From Argopecten irradians (lineage: Eukaryota > Mollusca > Bivalvia > Pectinida > Pectinidae): a DNA stretch of 64,000 bases. The stretch spans positions 37,249,604-37,313,603 of the forward strand of contig NC_091142.1 in assembly GCF_041381155.1 (NCBI RefSeq), written 5' to 3'. Both the position numbers and the translations under genes were made by a program. This document shows, piece by piece, positions 53,691 to 64,000 of the stretch (positions within the stretch are counted from its first letter, which is position 1; the number at the start of each line of letters is the position of its first letter). The notes below the pieces were generated by a model. It made no database searches. It had not been told where the DNA came from and worked only from the letters and a program-made list of their open reading frames with translations.

Positions 53691-54235
53691 AATAAAAATA
53701 GTATGGAGTGAAATAATTGAAGTGTGATAGTACATGTGCCGACTCGAAAAGATAGGAAAGGAGCGGAAAGGAAAGATGTGTAGATAGAAAGAGAGAACAT
53801 TTAAAACAAATAAACATAAGGTCACGATACTCGTGAACACTGTCAACCAGCACACTTACCCTCAAAAACATACCAATGCAGTAATACTGTTATAATAGAA
53901 TATAAACATGCACGAATCTGCAATAATCTCATACCGGAAGTAAAACACAGTAGTATAAGTGATAGATCCATATCCGACCTCAAGATCCGGAATTATATCA
54001 GTATATATATAAAATATGAAGCAACACATGTATACATTGTCTTAGTTTTCTAGTAAGTTAAAAGGTTGCCGAACTGTTGAAATTATAGAAAAGATTTAAT
54101 CATTTGCAGCAGTAATATTATCATATTACATATAGAGTATGTTATAGTAGTTAAGCACGTAGAAAATCGAAAAATTTAATAAATAAATATATTGAACATA
54201 GAGCAGATCAAGTAGTAATGCAGTCATATACAAGT

Positions 54236-54304
54236 ATGAAAATCGAAATAAATAAATAAAAAAATAAATGAATGAAAAAATAAATAAATAAATAAATAAA
54301 TAAA
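54236..54304. repeat. (AAAT)n microsatellite in LINE spacer
   Basis: Imperfect AAAT/AATG units between LINE ORF1 and ORF2. Confidence 0.85.
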
Positions 54305-54508
54305 CTCTTACCTGTAGTATGGAAATATTTAAATCCCCAAAATCACTTTCAATCATGACACTGACACACAAAACGAAGAATTAACACACAGAAAAAAAAC
54401 TCATAATAGTTAAAATTTCGGTATAATCCAGGAAAAAAAATCCTGGTGGCACCATAGTGCCTTGTCACTTTACCGAAATATCAAAAAGCACATTGTCCTA
54501 GAAATTGG

Positions 54509-54725
54509 GGGGCCGCGGTGGCCTAGTGGTTAAGATGTCCCGACATATTACCACAAGCCCTCCACCTCTGGGATGCGGGTTCGAATCCCATGTGGGGCAT
54601 TTGCCAGGTACTGACCGCTGGCCGGTGGTTTTTCTCCGGGTACTCCGGCTTTCCTCCACCAACAAACCTGGCACGTCCTTACATGACCCTGGCTGTTAAT
54701 AGGACGTAAAACTAAACAAACCAAA
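54509..54725 (+). mobile_element. intact tRNA-derived SINE inserted in the LINE
   Basis: A 12-bp target duplication CCTAGAAATTGG at 54497-54508 and 54726-54737. The tRNA-like head has A box TGGCCTAGTGG and B box GGTTCGAATCC, followed by a conserved body (GGTGGTTTTTCTCC, GGCTTTCCTCCACC) and an A-rich end. It lies opposite to the LINE. The TAG stop of LINE ORF1 falls in the duplicated target, so the ORF is unharmed. A decayed relative is at 21141-21300. Confidence 0.92.
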
Positions 54726-54726
54726 C

Positions 54727-55512
54727 CTAGAAATTGGAGTCATTCATCAGGTAATCCTCTGTGAGTGGGGTGTCAAACAATAGTTTTCTCTTTTTACCAT
54801 TGGTAAGAATAGCAAAAAGTTTCCCATCCGTGCTATAGGTATTCTTCACACATGAAAGTTTGTAGGCAACATGGAGTATCCTCTGATTGGCTCTGGTGAG
54901 ATCCTCAAACACAGTAAACTTCGATTTCTTCAGTTTGGAACGGGCTTTGATCACTTCCATCTTCTTACGTCGCCGAACAAACTTAACGATAGTGTTCCTA
55001 GGTTTGTCACTCTTGAAGCGTCCCAGTCTGTGGGCAATGTCGATGTCATCTTTACTTATCTGGACGTCCAGTTTCTCCTTTACAAATTTTACAACTTTGG
55101 AAACACATTCCTCAATCGATTCAGTATCTGTGGGATCATCTAGTCCATTGATCCTAATGGAATTTTTGCGACCATGCTGTTCCAAGTCGTTTTGTGCTGC
55201 CTCAGAAATTACTTTGGTATTCTGCAGGTCACAGAACTGTTCCTCAAGGGATATGACAACTGTTCGTAGTTTGTCATTTTCAGTCTCTAAGTCAAATATC
55301 TTTCCCTTTAATTCCTCAATCAACTGCTGGTTTTCTATTTTGATGTCTTCTTTCAGCTTTCTATTTCTGTCTTCAAGATCTTGCTTAGTGACCACACTTT
55401 CAAGCAAACGTGAAATATAATTCAGTCTTTCATCAATAGATTTTTCGGCAAATCCCAATGATTGAAGTCCTGATTTCTGGCCAATAGATCTTCTTTGCCG
55501 TGCAGGATTCAT
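54727..55512 (-). CDS. LINE ORF1: coiled-coil RNA-binding protein
   Basis: 261 aa from ATG 55512 (MNPARQRRSIGQKSG). Residues about 25-115 form a heptad-rich coiled coil (LEDRNRKLKEDIKIE, LKGKIFDLETENDKL). Then comes an RRM-like region (NSIRINGL, about 135-200, with IDIAHRLGRF and NTIVKFVRRRKKMEV) and a basic C-terminal part (RANQRILHVAYKL). This order matches L1-type ORF1p (Transposase_22-like), which trimerises and coats LINE RNA. It is fully open and sits upstream of ORF2 in the same element. Confidence 0.88.
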   Translation of the reverse strand: MNPARQRRSIGQKSGLQSLGFAEKSIDERLNYISRLLESVVTKQDLEDRNRKLKEDIKIENQQLIEELKGKIFDLETENDKLRTVVISLEEQFCDLQNTKVISEAAQNDLEQHGRKNSIRINGLDDPTDTESIEECVSKVVKFVKEKLDVQISKDDIDIAHRLGRFKSDKPRNTIVKFVRRRKKMEVIKARSKLKKSKFTVFEDLTRANQRILHVAYKLSCVKNTYSTDGKLFAILTNGKKRKLLFDTPLTEDYLMNDSNF

Positions 55513-55826
55513 GATGAATATATAACACTGGCAGTAAGGTATAATATAGTATAGTGAGTACAGTAGGTACAGTCCAGGTAAATTCCAGGTAAGTGTGGTT
55601 AACAGTGTTCACGTGCTGGGTGTCAGTCCATTGTTACAAAACACGGTCCAAAAAACATATTTTCAAAATAAGAATTTCCAAATAGAATTCACTAAAGTCA
55701 CAATCAATCTTCCATAGTGTTGGTTGCCAAAATTTACAAGTGAAATCTTGATAAATCTCATAGAAATAAGCTTTTAAGGTGGAGCTCCTGACACACAACC
55801 ACCCAGGTCCACATGACCTTGACCTC

Positions 55827-57960
55827 CCATTGAATCCTATTAATCAATTTTCCATAACTGACCCCCAGTGGCCTTAGGGGCGGGGTCAAAAGGGGTCAAA
55901 TAGGCTATAACTTCAAAAATCTTCTTCTGAAATCCTGGAAATGGTAGAATCACATACTCTTCGTAGATGGAAAGGTCTTGAGGTCCTTTACAAAAATTGT
56001 GAATTATATGACCCTGGGGTCTCAGGTTTCCCCCTGGGGAGGGGGTTAAGTTTACTATAGTTTATATAGGGAAAACACATTTTTGAGTATTATTTGATCA
56101 TTTGTAATAGGAAATGAGTCAAATATTGTCAGAATTATCCGTATGAGATGGCCATTGAATCCTATTAACCAATTTTCCATAACTGACCCCCAGGGGCCTT
56201 AGGGGCGGGGTCAAAAGGGGTCAAATAGGCTATAACTTCAAAAATCTTCTTCTGAAATCCTGGAAATGGTAGAATCACATACTCTTCGTAGATGGAAAGG
56301 TCTTGAGGTCCTTTACAAAAATTGTGAATTATATGACCCTGGGGTCTCAGGTTTCCCCCTGGGGAGGGGGTTAAGTTTACTATAGTTTATATAGGGAAAA
56401 CACATTTTTGAGTATTATTTGATCATTTGTAATAGGAAATGAGTCAAATATTGTCAGAATTATCCGTATGAGATGGCCATTGAATCCTATTAACCAATTT
56501 TCCATAACTGACCCCCAGGGGCCTTAGGGGCGGGGTCAAAAGGGGTCAAATAGGCTATAACTACAAAAATCTTCTTCTGAAATCCTGGAAATGGTAGAAT
56601 CACATACTCATAGATGGAAAGGTCTTGAGGTCCTTTACAAAAATTGTGAATTATATGACCCTGGGGTCTCACGTTTCCCCCTGGGGAGGGGGTCAAGTTT
56701 ACTAGGGAAAACACATTTATGAGCATTTTTTGCTCAATTTTCATAGGAAATGAGTCGAACTTGTTTAGAATTATTAGCCTGAGATAACATTTTAATATCA
56801 TATCTATATTGGTCCTGGTCAACCCCCTCGGGCAGAGGGGCGGGGCCAAAAGGGGCAAATAGGCTAAAACTTTAAAAAATTTCTTCTTAAATACTGGAAA
56901 TGGTAGAACCAAATACTCTTCTTAGATGGACAGGTCTTAAGGTGTTTTATGAAAATTGTGAATTATATGACCCATCACGTTTTCCCCCTGGGGAGGGGGT
57001 CAAGTTTACTATAGTTTATATAGGGAAAACACATTTATGAGCATTTTTTGCTCAATTTTCATAGGAAATGAGTCAAACTTGTTTAGAATTATTAGCCTGA
57101 GATAACATTTAAATATTATATCTATATTGGTCCTGGTCAACCCCCTCAGGGCAGAGGGGCGGGGCCAAAAGGGGCAAATAGGCTAAAACTTTAAAAATCT
57201 TCTTCTTAAATACTGGAAATGGTAGAATCAAATACTCGTCATAAAAAAGGCAGGTCTTAAGGTGTTTTATGAAAATTGTGAATTATATGACCCTTGGGTC
57301 TCAGGTTACCCCCTGGGGAGGGGGGTAAGTTTACTGTAGTTTATAAAGGGAAAAGACATTTTTGAGCATTATTTAGTCATTATAATAGGAAATTAGTCAA
57401 TTGTAGTCAGAATTATCCCTATGTGATGACCATTGAATCTTATTACCAAATTTTCTTTGACTGATCCCAAGGGGCCTTAGGGGCGGGGCCAAAACGGGTC
57501 AAATAGGCTAAAACTTCAAAAATCTTCTTCTGAAATTCTGGAACTGGTAGAATCAAATACTCTGCATAGATTGAAAGGTCTTAAAGTCCTTTACAAAAAT
57601 TGTGAATAATATGACCCTGGGGTCTCATGTTTCCCTCTGGGGAGGGGGTCAAGTTTACTTTAGTTTATATAGGAAAAACACATTTATAAACATTATTTGC
57701 CTATTTTTCATAGGAAATTAGTCAAACTGGGTTAGAATTATTAGCCTGAGATAGCATTTTAACATCATATCCATATTGGTCCTGGCCGACCCCCAGGGGC
57801 CAGAGGGGTGGGGCCAAAAGGGGTCAAAATGGATAACATTTCAAAAATCTTTCTTCTGATTTCACAGATTTGATGGAACCAAATAATCTTCATAGATTAA
57901 AAAGTCAAATTTATAAAATCACTGACTGACTTCAAGGGCCTGATGGGCAAATATATAGTG
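55827..57960. repeat. ~323-bp tandem array of element C, right part
   Basis: About 6.5 units with a ~323-bp period (CCATTGAATCCTATTA near 55827, 56152 and 56475; CTTCTTCTGAAATCCTGG in most). The first 2-3 units are nearly identical; those towards the 3' end are more diverged. The same array starts at 49020-49442, left of the LINE. Confidence 0.93.
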
Positions 57961-58568
57961 TTTATATGCATGTCTTTGTTTCATTCTGTATCTGAACACA
58001 GGTGACCGTTAAGGCCCATGGGCCTCTTGTTTAAAAACCTCAATAACATCAGAAAATATATACTGATGGCCTAAGATGAGGTTACAACACCAAACATATG
58101 CAAGATTCTCTGAGTAAAATATATATTCAACTATCGCGAGGTATTTAGGACGACGGTGGGAATCATAAGACGACCCGACCCGCATTATAAAAATAAACAT
58201 TTTATTTATTTTTATCAATTTGTTCAGAAGGGTTAGTACATGTAGTATTAACGGTAAGTTAATAACTTTTGTGACTCTACAAAATTATCGATCTCGTTTC
58301 ATATTCCCATTTGAAAAATTAAAAGCATTTTCAGAAGGTAGTGGGCCTTTAAGTAACCCGTCTCGGAGTGAATATGTAGATTTAGCGCTGGTTTTGAGAT
58401 GTAGCCCCGAAAGGAAACAAACAGCATTTCATACTTTTTACTACAGTGTAGGCATTATTTGTAACAGAACAAGGAAAATGTCTAGAGCCAACCTCAGACT
58501 CCTAGCGAGCAGGGAATTCATGGACACAGGGGGCCAACTCAATGAAAATGGATGTTGTCATACATTTT

Positions 58569-60592
58569 TAGCTCACCTGGCCCGAAGGGCCGGTGAGCTT
58601 ATGTCATGGCGCGGCGTCCGTCGTCCATCCGTCCGTTCGTCTGTCCGTCAACATTTCCTTTAAATCGCTACTAGTCGTAGAGTTCTGCATGGATTGTAAC
58701 CAAATTTGACCACAAACATCCTTGGGGAGGGGGAACAGAACTTGTATAAATTTTGGCTCTGACCCCCCCCCCCCCCGGGGGCAGGAGGGGCGGGGCCCAA
58801 TAGGGGAAATAGAGGTAAATCCTTTAAATCGCTATTTGTCCTAGAGTTCTGCATGGATTGTAACCAAAATTAGCCAAAAACATCCTTGGAGGCAGGGGAA
58901 CAGAACTTGTATAAATTTTGGCTCTGATCCCCCAGGGGAGGAGGGGCGGGGCCCAATAGGGGAAATAGTGGTAAATCCTTTAAATCGCTACTAGTCATAG
59001 AGTTATGAGTAGAATGTAACCAAATTTGGCCATAAACATCCTTGGGGGAAGGGGAACAGAACTTGTACAAATTTTGGCTCTAACCCCCCCAGGGGCAGGA
59101 GGGGCGGGGCCCAATAGGGGAAATAGAGGTAATCCTATAAATCGCTGCTTGTCCTAGAGTTCTTCATGGATTGTAACCAAATTTGGCCACAAACATCTTT
59201 GAGGGAGGGGGAACAGAACTTGTATAAATTTTGGCTCTGACCCCCCGGGGGCAGGAGGGGCGGGGCCCAATAGGGGAAATAGAGGTAAATCCTTAAAATC
59301 GCTACTTGTCCTAGAGTTCTTCATTGATTGTAACAAAATTTGGCCACAAACATCTTTGAGGGAGGGGGAACAGAATTTGTATAAATTTTGGCTCTGACCC
59401 CCTGGGGGCAGGAGGGGCGGGGGCCAATAGGGGAAATAGAGGTAAATCCTTTAAATCGCTACTTGTCCTAGAGTTCTGCATGGATTGTAACCAAAATTAG
59501 CCACAAACATCCTTGGGGGAAGGGGAACAGAACTTGTATAAATTTTGGCTCTGATCCCCCAGGGGCAGGAGGGGCAGGGCCCAATAGGGGAAATAGAGGT
59601 AAATCCTTTAAATCGCTACTAGTCATAGAGTTCTACATGGATTGTAACCAAATTTGGCCACAAACATCCTTGGGGGAGGGGGAACAGAACTTGTATAAAT
59701 TTTGGCTCTAACCCCCCAGGGGCAGGAGGGGCGGGGCCCAATAGGGGAAATAGAGGTAAATCCTATAAATCGCTACTTGTCCTAGAGTTCTTCATGGATT
59801 GTAACCAAATTTGGCCACAAACATCTTTGAGGGAGGTGGAACAGGACTTGTATAAATTTTGGCTCTGACCCCCTGGGGGCAGGAGGGGCGGGGGCCAATA
59901 CGGGAAATAGAGGTAAATCCTTTAAATCGCTACTTGTCCTAGATTTCTGCATGGATTGTAACCAAAATTAGCCACATTCATCCTTGGGGGAAGGGGAACA
60001 GAACTTGTATAAATTTTGGCTCTGATCCCCCAGGGGCAGGAGGGGCGGGTGCCGAATAGGGGAAATAGAGGTAAATCCTTTAAATCGCTACTAGTCATAG
60101 AGTTCTGAATAGAATGTAACCAAATGGGCACAAACATCCTTTTTGGAAGGGGAACAGAACTTGTATAAATTTTGGCTCTGGCCTCGCGGGGGCAGGAGGT
60201 GTGGGGCCCAATGGGGGAAATAGAGGTAAATCCTATAAATCGCTACTTAATTGTCCTAGAATTCTGTATGGATTCACAAGTAATCAAATTTGGCCACAAA
60301 CATCCTTGGGGGTAGGAGCACAGAACTTGTATAAATTTTGGCTCTGACACCCCGGGGGCAGGAGAGGTGGGGCCCAATAGAGGAAATAGAGGTAAATCCT
60401 TTAAATCGCTACTAGTCATAGAGTTCTGCATGGAATATAACCAAATTTGGCCACAAACATCTTTTGGGGCCCAATAGGGGATTTAGAGGTTAATATTAAA
60501 ATTCCTTCAGAAAAGAAACAATGAACCTGTATTCAGAACATTACTTGGCATTACAAACCAGGTGAGCGATACAGGCCCTCTGGGCCTCTTGT
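58569..60592 (+). mobile_element. Helentron/HINE-like element D
   Basis: The 5' hairpin is AGCTCACCTGGCCC-gaa-GGGCCGGTGAGCT, followed by a CGTCCGTC-rich tract. The 3' end is CAGGTGAGC (complement of GCTCACCTG at the 5' end), then AGGCCCTCTGGGCCTCTTGT. It holds about 12 tandem units of ~157 bp. The 5' stem and the 3' repeat carry a matched G-to-C change compared with A and C. Confidence 0.78.
58655..60480. repeat. ~157-bp tandem array of element D
   Basis: About 12 units, each with TTTAAATCGCTACT or close, GTAACCAAATTTGGCC and GGGGCGGGGCCCAATAGGGG. GC-rich blocks alternate with AT-rich ones. Repeated short minus-strand frames (DLKDLPLFPLLGP) are by-products. Confidence 0.95.
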
Positions 60593-60879
60593 TTGTATTT
60601 GGTGGAAGGACTGATGAGTATATATGACAGTCATGTGATTTATTTTTTTTTTAAATATGAGATTTGAAAAATTATTCAAAAATCGGGATAACTACTAGAT
60701 TCTATTCTCTGTTTTATAGTAAATGTCCCGATTTTTAAAATAATTTTTCAAATCTCGTACTTTTTGAAAAAAAAGTCATATGAATGTCATATATACTCAT
60801 CAGTCCATCCACCAATACAAATTAGAAAAAATGTATGACAACATCCATTTTCATTGAGTTGGCCCCCTGTGTTCAAGGA

Positions 60880-61130
60880 TGATCTGACCGCAACAACCCG
60901 TGTCCTAGTAAGCTTAAGGTGGATATCGATCTTGACAGCATTAGAGCACATGCCTGACCCTGAAAGAATTAAAACAGCAATTAGATGTTTTTACTACTAA
61001 CATTGGTATGTATTGATTATAACAAGGTGATAATGATAGGTATGCAAACTGACCAAATATACATGTATTCAGGACGTTTAGTGGAGACGAATGGAACAGT
61101 TCTATAGTAGTAGTGATGTTCATTCAGGGG
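60880..61130. other. intergenic, nothing recognised
   Basis: No gene or repeat seen between the hAT-like MITE and the repeat that follows. Confidence 0.3.
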
Positions 61131-61132
61131 AT

Positions 61133-61530
61133 CCTCCTCGATACTCCATGGGTTCCAATCGCTTACGATCACTACACCCCATGTCACATCGATTATGGGG
61201 ATATGGAGACACGAGTTCCACTGTCCAGAACAAACAACCACAGAGTAGGGGATTCATGGATAATCCGATATCACCGCAACAACCATCCCCGATACTCCAG
61301 GGGTTCCGATCACATACAATCTCCTATCTCATAGTAAAACTGAAGGCAGCTCATCAGAGAAAAAAAATCTGAACCAATCACAGGCTAGCAAAAAATTCCT
61401 TTGAAGACTCCAGGGAGAGCGACGCCTAACTTCAAAGCCGCACAGTCGACCACAGTGTACCGTTTTACTATGAGATAGTCCAGGGGTGTAGAGTTCGTAA
61501 GTGATCAGAACCCCTGGAGTATTGATGCGC
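61133..61530. mobile_element. foldback repeats with ACTCCAGGGGTTC ends
   Basis: 61291-61340 (GATACTCCAGGGGTTCCGAT and CTATCTCATAGTAAAAC) is the complement of 61455-61525 (GTTTTACTATGAGATAG and AACCCCTGGAGTATT). A diverged copy of the same end is at 61138-61185. Probably nested MITEs of one family. The frame at 61091-61372 runs through them and is not supported as a gene. Confidence 0.6.
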
Positions 61531-62300
61531 AACAACCCATGTACAAGGTGGATCATCACAACATTAGACAGTATCCTGGGTTAGAATAATATATTTAAGC
61601 CAACCAAACATCCAGATTCTTGTCCTGAAAAAGGGCCGAGTGTCGAGGCAATTGTAAGTTCACCTTCTGTTCCGGGAGAGGACATCGATTGTTGGCAGCT
61701 GTTAAAATAGCAAGTTGTGCCACAAACCCTTTAAGTGTCAAGGGAAATGATATGATAACTTGAATGACTCCCAATAATAACAACAGAGCGACAAGTTGAT
61801 GAAGGACTTAGTAGCACCGACAAGACAGGTGTACCAGGAAAGTTTAAAGCAAGGATATTCAGGCAAGTACTCTAACTATCAACGCGATTCTGATGTGATC
61901 AATAATGGTCACAACCATATTATTATGTTTGAAACCGTAAGTTAACGTACCTTGGATTTAAATCTATGTGAAATTCAGGTCGAAAATATTGTAGTTCTTT
62001 ATCATTTCATTTGCATGTTTATGGGTAATTTAGTTTGTATAATAACTTTTATAAAATTTGGACCATTGTGTCAAACACAATATTTCAATTTTATCACAAG
62101 TTAGAGATTAAAAGTTTAAAGACGAGAAGTCCAATTTAAAATAAGTTTTTGTGCATGACAGGCACATTTATATATGTACTTGTAGATATTGAACGGATAT
62201 TAATACAAAATGTAGTACATGAGATACTACTGTATTTAAAAATGGTATTTGTTTGTATTCATTATACATGTATGGTAATAGAAGCGGAAAGTGTAAGCTT
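61531..62300. other. intergenic, nothing recognised
   Basis: AT-rich sequence without supportable genes. Confidence 0.3.
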
Positions 62301-63350
62301 TATAAAAGAAATGATATTTTTTTGTTAAATGAACTAATATTAATTAAAAGCCTCTTATTGAAAATTCTGAACATTCCTTCCATTTTAACTCTGCTTGGGT
62401 TTCTGTGATAATAGGATGGGACATACTTTAATCTTAGTTGTTTAACATTAATATTATTAAATATAAAAAAAAAAAAATTCATTTCCTATACTCGTATTGC
62501 ATAATGTACATTTTCTACCATTCCTTTGCAACACTCTCCATCTTCCCGTTTCTACTTGTAGTTTCATATAAGAATTTAATTTTTGCAAAGTTTTGAATTT
62601 TAATTTTTCAGCCGTATCAAGTAATCTTCTAAACCAAAATTTTCTTCAAAAAAATTATAAACATGTCAACTTGTCTATCAGTTTTTGTTTAACTTCGTTC
62701 TTTAAAAAGTTAATATATGGTTGACATCTTTGCTGATATAACCAGACATGACTTAAACCTTCATGTACATTATCTAAAGTATTTTTTATAAAGATGATCC
62801 ATTTTAATTGTATTTGTCCTTTTTCAAATCTTGATAATTTATTTTCATTACAAATCAACATATACCAAACATAATTTGACCATTCTTGATCTTATATCAA
62901 CATCTAATGAGTATCTTCCAGATTCTATATATACCATAAAATTTGCCGTGCTTTTCTCAGGCCTAATATTCTCTTGCAAAATTGTAAAAGAAGTAAGAAG
63001 TTTTGTGTTCTCATATTCCCATATTTCACATGAGTATGATAAAATAGGAGTGACTAGTGTATCATATAATTTAAATATCAAGTCAATTGGTAAGTCAATA
63101 CCGGTTATTTCTTATTTTACGATATACAACATAAAGTGCCTTTTGGGCATGTTCAGACCGTCGATTTTTCGCTGCAGTAAAGTTGCCATTGTAAATAAAC
63201 AAAATGAGTGTGTCTTGTATCTCAAGCTTCCCATTATATAATGTGAACTTATTTCCATTGTTATGTTTTCTTTTTGAAAAAAACTACTAGCTTTGTTTTT
63301 AAATTTATTCACTATTACTTTCCAATATTCACTACCAAAGAAACACAATT
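62300..63350 (-). pseudogene. decayed LINE ORF2 C-terminal remnant
   Basis: Minus-strand pieces read LYDTLVTPILSYSCEIWEY, then TANFMVYIESGRYSLDVDIR, and further on FIKNTLDNVHEGLSHVWLYQ. These match the region downstream of the reverse transcriptase in common invertebrate LINE ORF2 proteins. The pieces lie in different frames with stops between them, so the copy is dead. It is a different family from the intact LINE at 49443-55826. Confidence 0.7.
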
Positions 63351-63690
63351 TAACAAAGCATGATAATTTATTGACTCATGCTCACGATCCATGGCACCCA
63401 ATCGCCTAGCCAAACATACCTGCGCCTTCTACCACTGCGCCACCTCGACGTCCCCACAAAAGGACGTTGCTATGATGAAGTGATAGTCGGTTCGATATGC
63501 TGACATGATCACTGTGGAAATTGTCAAATTAAATCTTTGGATCAACAACACAACACGCATATGATACATTGTGTTTAGTAAATATTAGATATCAAAGAAA
63601 TACAATTTAACAAAGCATGACAATTTATTGACTCGTGCCCTATCCGGGCCTCGAGCTCACGATCTACGGCACCCAAATATTCTTGGAACA
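63345..63690 (-). mobile_element. duplicated tRNA-like SINE remnants
   Basis: CAATTTAACAAAGCATGA occurs at about 63345 and 63603, each followed by TTTATTGACTC and CTCACGATC...GGCACCCAA. On the minus strand the first copy has TGGCGCAGTGG (A-box-like). The B box is eroded. Confidence 0.5.
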
Positions 63691-64000
63691 GCATAGGCTG
63701 CAAACCTTCCGGAGTTTCTGACATTAAGACTATCGTCAGCATGTAAAATAATCCCAACACAATTAGTTATAATAAACAGTTAACATTTTTCGACATGAAC
63801 AAAATCTTATAATCGTTAAGATACAATGCAAACAAAAATGTTTCAACCCGATATTACATGTGAACATCGCTGATACTTCATTATCATTTCTAACACATGA
63901 TTTGGTAATTGAATACATATTAAACAAGACTTTTATTTTACCTATAATACTACTTTTAAAAAAATTACTCCACAGTCCAATCCGGTAAACCGAATCAAAT

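Larger units (their letters stand above)
49443..55826 (-). mobile_element. full-length L1/Tx1-like LINE
   Basis: A 16-bp target duplication, CCATTGAATCCTATTA, at 49427-49442 and 55827-55842. The minus-strand order is a ~314-bp 5' UTR, ORF1, a spacer, ORF2, a ~430-bp 3' UTR and an A-rich tail next to 49443. Both ORFs are open throughout. The host repeat continues in register on each side. A SINE sits at the ORF1 stop. About 6.15 kb without the SINE. Confidence 0.92.
48919..58030 (+). mobile_element. Helentron/HINE-like element C
   Basis: The 5' hairpin is AGGTCACCTGAGAC-gaa-GTCTCAAGTGACCT, followed by a CGTCGTGCGTCGTCC-rich tract. The 3' end is CAGGTGACC (complement of GGTCACCTG at the 5' end) and AGGCCCATGGGCCTCTTGT. 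The internal tandem units are about 323 bp. It is interrupted by the LINE at 49443-55826; without that it is about 2.7 kb. Confidence 0.75.
48881..58348. mobile_element. TTAA MITE (AGGCCCACTACC ends) hosting nested elements
   Basis: TTAA at 48877-48880 and 58349-58352 flanks inverted ends AGGCTCACTACCTT and (minus strand) AGGCCCACTACCTT. Without the insertion at 48919-58030 the MITE is about 356 bp. piggyBac-type flanks; non-coding. Confidence 0.8.
58525..60871. mobile_element. hAT-like foldback MITE hosting element D
   Basis: The ends CACAGGGGGCCAACTCAATG and its complement form a long palindrome. An 8-bp flank duplication differs at one base (TTCATGGA at 58517-58524, TTCAAGGA at 60872-60879). 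CA...TG ends and 8-bp duplications fit hAT. Without the insertion it is about 323 bp and almost fully self-complementary (60593-60871 shows the remaining hairpin). Confidence 0.78.

Noticed and set aside
54509-54590. tRNA gene
   Set aside because: A and B boxes are perfect, but a SINE body, an A-rich end and target duplications follow; a decayed copy exists at 21141-21300.
54887-55420. 177-aa plus-strand frame
   Set aside because: Antisense shadow of LINE ORF1.
61091-61372. Ser/Pro/Gln-rich exon candidate
   Set aside because: It runs across foldback repeat ends, an overlapping frame is equally open, and no splice sites frame it convincingly.

Overview
The window reads as nuclear DNA of a marine bivalve mollusc, possibly a scallop-like species. 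It is AT-rich, with short exons in long introns, many TTAA-flanked MITEs, tRNA-derived SINEs, and Helitron/Helentron-like elements that carry internal tandem repeats and end in AGGCCCATGGGCCTCTTGT. The species call is an inference; the gene structures rest on splice sites, phases and recognisable proteins.

Layout. 1-7.5 kb is gene-poor. At 7.5-15.6 kb TRIAP1 (minus) and GATC (plus) stand head to head with 314 bp between their ATGs, an arrangement also known in human. GATC intron 1 holds a foldback element with a 3.1 kb Helentron-like insertion. At 18.5-24.1 kb lies NDUFS8 (plus, 6 exons). At 24.6-28.1 kb are repeats. At 30.3-38.2 kb a 5-exon minus-strand gene encodes a small cysteine-rich membrane protein that I cannot name. 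At 39.3-40.3 kb there is a near-perfect 1 kb palindrome. At 40.9-47.5 kb lies IFT22/RABL5 (plus, 5 exons), whose intron 3 contains about 93 tandem copies of its own exon-3 end plus splice donor. At 48.9-58.3 kb four elements are nested: a TTAA MITE, a Helentron-like element, a full-length two-ORF LINE, and a SINE. At 58.5-60.9 kb a hAT-like foldback MITE carries another Helentron-like insertion. 61-64 kb holds MITE, LINE and SINE remnants.

Function. TRIAP1, GATC and NDUFS8 are all nuclear genes for mitochondrial proteins (phospholipid transfer in the intermembrane space, mitochondrial Gln-tRNA synthesis, complex I). IFT22 is a ciliary transport GTPase. The TRIAP1/GATC promoter has two CCGGAA (ETS/GABP-type) motifs and no TATA box.

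Most notable: (1) the IFT22 minisatellite, born from an exon/5' splice-site junction, multiplies a consensus donor about 93 times; (2) the Helentron-like elements, in which the 5' hairpin and the 3' subterminal inverted repeat change together from one element to the next; (3) empty-site evidence for Helentron insertion, preserved in the opposite arm of a foldback element.
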